From Zygaena filipendulae (lineage: Eukaryota; Arthropoda; Insecta; Lepidoptera; Zygaenidae): a DNA stretch of 64,000 bases. The notes below the pieces were generated by a model. That model saw nothing but the letters and a program-made list of their open reading frames with translations. It searched no databases and had not been told where the DNA came from. The stretch lies in contig OU015649.1 in NCBI GenBank assembly GCA_907165275.2, forward strand, positions 9,082,001-9,146,000. Direction: 5' to 3'. Positions 59,359-64,000 of this stretch are shown here, one piece after another. A program made the translations under genes and the position numbers. Positions within the stretch are counted from its first letter, which is position 1; the number at the start of each line of letters is the position of its first letter.

Positions 59359-59957
59359 AACATTGAAAATAGGTATGCCTGTTTTATTTCGCTTATCTTA
59401 ATTCGAATTAGGTAGGTACCTAAATTTAGAAAAAAAAGAATCAAAGTTAAAACTTTATAAAGAGAAAATAAACTATTTGTTTCATAGCGAATGTAAGATA
59501 ACTGTAAAATTAATTTGCTTTATCAGCAGATGTCTTTTTATTAGCATATTATTTTAACACGGTCTAAAACCCACAAACGACACCAAAATATATATATACC
59601 TAGATATCATTTTTTAAGGTTGGTGAAGTAGTTTGTAATTTATAGATTCATTTCCAAGGTTTTATAAAAAAAAGGTAGATAGTGCTCGTGAAGATACTCA
59701 TAGCGAATATAGGTATAAGTCGTTTATGCAAATTATATCTACTCTATTTCAGAGCTACTGAGGCTGCATGCTGCATAGTAAGTACTGAGATATATTTCAT
59801 TTTTATATCAAGCTTACAAAAGAGGGCAAAAAGGAATACGCTCAGTTTTTTACACTTAACAGGGAAACGCGGCTGCAACCAGCTGCTGACAAACGACAAA
59901 CCAGTTTGCTGTAGGTACTTACTAGATTTTAAAACGAATTTCTTGTACCTCCTATAG

Positions 59958-60220
59958 CAGTGGTTCCTAAACTTTTCAATATTTTGCCCCTGTGACCTAT
60001 TAGGAAAACCGATTTTATCCCGACCTTAAAATGTTATCAATATAGTAAATATTGGATATCAATCTTAAAAATTTAAGTACCTAGGTATTTTATATATTTA
60101 GCAAAAATAATTAGTGTGATGGTTGGTATTGCTCAGGTTTTATATTATAAGGTTCTTTGTTACCACTAGAAAGCTGATTTACCCCCGAGGGGGTAATTAC
60201 CCCCAGGTTCGGAACCACTG
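59958..60220. mobile_element. hAT-type MITE with 8-bp target duplication
   Basis: The left terminus is CAGTGGTTCCTAAACTTTTC and the right terminus is AGGTTCGGAACCACTG. These are inverted repeats of the CAGTGGTTC type known from hAT transposons. The flanking 8-mers are TCCTATAG (59950-59957) and TGCTATAG (60221-60228), differing at one base, as expected for the 8-bp target-site duplication of hAT elements. The 263-bp body has no coding frame, so it is non-autonomous. Confidence 0.85.
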
Positions 60221-62559
60221 TGCTATAGCTTTTCACTACCTAACCCTGAAACTTTCTATGTAAATATGCAATAAGTTAATGCATTGGGTAATAGGTACAT
60301 ATAAAGTTTCAGATTGTAAATTATAGCTTTTCCCCGTTGCCTCCCCTTGCCCATGTTAATGTTGATTTTGACAATAAATTATCTGTCCCCCAGGAACAGT
60401 AGTTTTTCTGGATTTACACTATTAAAAAATGGTAAAGATTGATTAAAGATTAAAAAAAAACATCAATCAACTCTGTCGTCTAAAGTACCTACTAACAATC
60501 GCAAAGCCTGCGAATTCCTAAAATGGATTTACTTCCCAGCCCTCCTAAACTCATTTGGCAGTTCAAACTGCAAGACTATGGTCTATGAGTACCTATATGC
60601 GGTACCTAGGTATACTGTTACCGATGCAGCCACAAACAAATTGCCGTATACCCACATCAATACGTATACAAATACTAATATGGTATTAAGTCACCCATTA
60701 GAGCTCTAGGTAACATTCTATATACACAAGTAAATAGATGTTTTAGGTAGGTCTTGTGAGCATAATGAAAGTAGAGTTACATGAGTAGCGTACACTCAAT
60801 AGATGCATAAAAGCACCCTGCATTTCGCTTAATGAAAGTTGTAACTTAAATAGCGATTCGACATCTGAAGAATGCATCGTTCTTCTTTTTTTTAATCTTG
60901 ATTTAACAAACGGATACTTTTATTAAAATCTATTTGTATATAAACAGTAGTAGGTAGATCATTCAATTTTATAGAGTTACATTAAATACAGCACTTAACA
61001 ATTTACTTTTGATCTAAAAAAATAAAATGTGGTTTCAACAACAACATTATTAAACTTTCCTCTTAGGACATTTCCAAAGATTTCTGTTTCTTGTTTGCCA
61101 GGAATGGTGACAAACTAATATTGTTGCAAAGAAGTTATTTGGTTGAATAAATAATGTTAGGCTGTTTTTTACTCAACCACGCATAAATGTTGAACGGACG
61201 GCTGGAAACCAAAAAGTTCATGCAATGACCCGAAAAAATTGTCTTGATCTATCTTCATCTCATGCTGGCTGATATCCCCTTTTGTACCTTCAGGATTAAA
61301 CTATCAAAAAAATATGTTTCTTTATTTGAAAACAGAGGTCTATAGCTCTATAATTATGATAAAATCAAAACTGGCAGTATTTCGAATGATGTAAATTGAC
61401 CTAGAGAGTACATGATATAGGTACCTTATAAAATTGATAATTTAACAATAAATAAAAAAGTGTAGAAATGTTCTTAAAACTTTGCTAAACTACCTATGTC
61501 CGTACCGTAGATATGTGAAAAATATCCACGGGGTTTGTAGTTAAATACTAAGTAGGTACCTCCCGCCGCTCTACATTTGCAGACATAAAATTCTTAGTAT
61601 GAAAATTACCTACTTCCAACTTTCGAAAACTTTATAGGTCACCGATTTCATTGTTATAGGTACTATACAGTGTACACGCAGGTGAGAACAAACGAATGAT
61701 TAAAAATATAAATTTGCATTCTGAAAAACAGTTCATACTGTATTGAAATTGTGACCATAATGTATACAGGACATGTATGTATGTATGTGATACAGGACCT
61801 ATGTAAGTATAATGTTGAATTTTTTTTACAAATGTAGAAATATGTATTACTTTAGAAAGTACACATATTTTAATGTATTAAGAACGAATGCTATAACATG
61901 AATGAAAACAGTAAAAAGTAAAAACGGATTAACACTCTCGGGTTCCGCTTAGGAGATATAGTCTTAGGGCGCGGGCGGCGTCATTTCAAACTTCACGGTT
62001 TATCTTAGGACTTATTATTATTTTCTATAGTGTTGGTCGTGGACCTACTAATTACAGGCACCTGCTCTTTTATTTTAGGTATAGATTGGTACGTTAAAAT
62101 AGTATAAAGAGAAACGTTAGTCGTTATTCAAATTTGTACCTATTAAGTACTTATGCACCTCATATATAGTTACCCGCCTCATAGTGCTGCCTAACCTACT
62201 TTCAAATACAGGAATGCATCAACTTCAACTAAAACTACTTCGTATTTCTACGTATTCGTATGGTGCAGATGTATAGGTCCCACATGGATAAGATTTATGT
62301 TATACGATGCGTCGTAGATAAATATAAAAATCCAATACATAACACTTAGATTAAACTTAGTCTGGAGCAACATATAGGTACCTAGGTCCTATAGGCTTTG
62401 TTTCATCGAAATCGGACGTCGTCGGGCAAAAATGAAAAAGTTATCGTCATTTAAAGGCGTCAATGCAATACAATGTTCGAAAGCTTAGACGTGGTGGTAG
62501 ACTGTAGCAGTTATGTTTTCTTTTGATTGATTTTTGCAAATGACCGTTTGGAGACTGCT

Positions 62560-62702
62560 CGGCGAATAAGTATAGGTAGGTAGGTATGTCAACTCAAAAA
62601 TTACCTAACTGATTTTAAAAATTCTTTTACATCCCGAGTAGCATACGGTGATTTTTATCTCGGAATTCCCTAGGGAACTCCGAAAGTAACGCGAGTGAAA
62701 CC
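62560..62702 (+). repeat. GC-motif interspersed repeat, downstream of CadN
   Basis: TACCTAACTGATTTTAAAAA, CTCGGAATTCCCTAGGGAAC and GCGAGTGAAACCG are family landmarks; the terminal CAGCTAGT is lost. Confidence 0.65.
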
Positions 62703-64000
62703 GAAATCGACTATTTTAATATATTATAGAATAGCTACTTATAAAGTACTTACCTACTATTTATATGTAGGTACCTACCTACTGAAAAATCTGTATAAGC
62801 CACACTAAAAATAATTCGTTTACAATAATGAAATAAATCTGCGCTCGGTTCGTCTAAAACCTAAATGAAGGTCGTCAATTTGGCCTAATGAACGTGAATT
62901 AAACTCTCAAACATTCTCATGTATAAGTGCTTAAACTAAGAAGTTTGAATTGCTTCGCTACGAGCTACATTTATTTTGAGAGCCTTCGTTGTTGTTATGT
63001 TACTTTGTTATTCTTCGACAAACACACAAAATTGGCGCTCAGACGTCGAGTTGCGGAAACCAGCCCGCCAACAAAAACAAATATGTACAAATATTCCTCG
63101 GCATAAAAGTATAAAATATGTATAATAGTGTTCCAATGATTTTAACAAAGCGAGTCATTGAAACCATACCTACAGTGACAGCTGCTGATGCTAACAACGT
63201 TTAAATCTACATACCTACCTACCTATACTAATATGAATTATGATAGTTGAAGTACAAGTAGAAGTACAAACAGCGAGTCAAGGCAGAGCAATGTCGAGAA
63301 GGAAGTGGCGGGAAGTTTCCAACTAAATCATACTTAAGTAGTTGGTACAAACATTGTGTGAATCGAAGAGGAGCAACTGGAGATCGCCACAACACCTCAA
63401 AAGTTTACGTTTACATTACAATTTATCGATGCACCTACAGCTACATAGAGCCGATTCGACAGTGTTCTACAGACCAAAACAATTATTATTTTTATAGCTG
63501 CTTTATAGGTAGGCTACATGCTATTAGTGGCAAAACACTCAGCAAATCTCTAGAACACAGAATATGACATTATTATTATTATTGTATCAGTTTTACTTGA
63601 TAGGTACAGAACAAAACTTTACAAGTTTGCTTGTATTTTCTGTATTAATTCTAGTAATACATGGTTGTATCGCATTATTATCAGATGAACAACTTCCTAC
63701 AATTACCTACCCATACAGACCTACAATTATTTTGTTCATATTCTGGTTGCAACACTAATTAAGTACCTACCTACCTATCTATGCGTCTAGATAAAGCAAG
63801 CATTAGTTATATTAAAAAGAAATTATTATAAATAAATAGGTACCTACTATAATACTATGATTTCATGCCCTGTCTAGTAAGATGGGAAAATATAATTATC
63901 ACTTTCCCAGCAGTTGCATGCACCCTTGTTTTAATTAAAACGTTTTTAATTTATATGCAACATGGCCGCACCATACATAGTTACATTAGTTCCAGATTGG

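Larger units (their letters stand above)
57077..59370 (+). other. CadN: CadN 3'UTR and possible long extension
   Basis: The sequence after the TAG is the 3'UTR. The first AATAAA is at 57763-57768, in a CTGTAAATAAAGTATAG context. Others are at 58238-58243, 58265-58270 and 59353-59358. The true 3' end cannot be read from sequence alone; the long AT-rich stretch with several signals would permit short and long 3'UTR forms, as seen for many neuronal genes. A GC-rich patch at about 59005-59250 lies before the last signal. I saw no interspersed repeat between 57077 and 59370, which fits transcribed, constrained sequence. Confidence 0.6.
59371..64000. other. Downstream AT-rich sequence without a recognised gene
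   Basis: Only a hAT-type MITE (59958-60220), a fragment of a repeat also seen near 8.6-8.9 kb (62330-62480) and a GC-motif repeat (62560-62702) are recognisable. Small open frames at 63358-63758 have no recognisable protein character. It is probably intergenic, or distal 3'UTR near its start. Confidence 0.6.

Overview
The window looks like a lepidopteran (moth or butterfly) nuclear genome. It is AT-rich, with long introns, many short GTAGGTA/TACCTAC stretches, and more than twenty decayed copies of a short repeat ending in a GGTGAAACCGCGG...CAGCTAGT motif that is very common in Lepidoptera. There is one recognisable protein-coding gene, on the + strand: the 3' half of a neural (N-type) classical cadherin, orthologous to Drosophila CadN. 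All other long reading frames appear to be chance or transposon-derived.

CadN layout: bases 1-37741 appear to be one very long intron, because no cadherin-like sequence was found there. Then come exon 37742-37857; two interchangeable exons, 41333-41497 and 45062-45223; exon 48356-48493; one giant exon 48797-52593; two interchangeable exons, 53428-53663 and 53917-54155; and cytoplasmic exons 54834-55037, 56154-56381 and 56973-57076 (stop at 57074-57076). Reading phases are consistent through every junction. One spliced form from this window encodes 1661 residues. These cover the last extracellular cadherin repeats, the non-chordate classic-cadherin region, EGF-LamG-EGF-LamG-EGF modules, one transmembrane helix, a p120-catenin-binding juxtamembrane segment and a C-terminal beta-catenin-binding region. 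The two exon pairs match the known fly CadN design, in which one extracellular segment and the EGF/transmembrane segment are each chosen from two alternatives; four isoforms are possible here. A third fly alternative module (exon 13) has no duplicate here and would lie inside the fused 3.8-kb exon.

Non-coding content: the 37-kb intron and the smaller introns hold a truncated mariner transposase, an internally deleted mariner remnant, several palindromic MITE-like elements (two from one family, at 23.7 and 43.5 kb), a hAT-type MITE with an 8-bp target duplication (60 kb), LINE tails, a 156-bp tandem array (18.3-19.2 kb), short perfect hairpins, and GC-richer repeat-poor islands that may be enhancers. 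The 3'UTR starts at 57077 and has AATAAA signals at 57763, 58238, 58265 and 59353. From about 59.4 kb to the end I see only repeats and AT-rich sequence.
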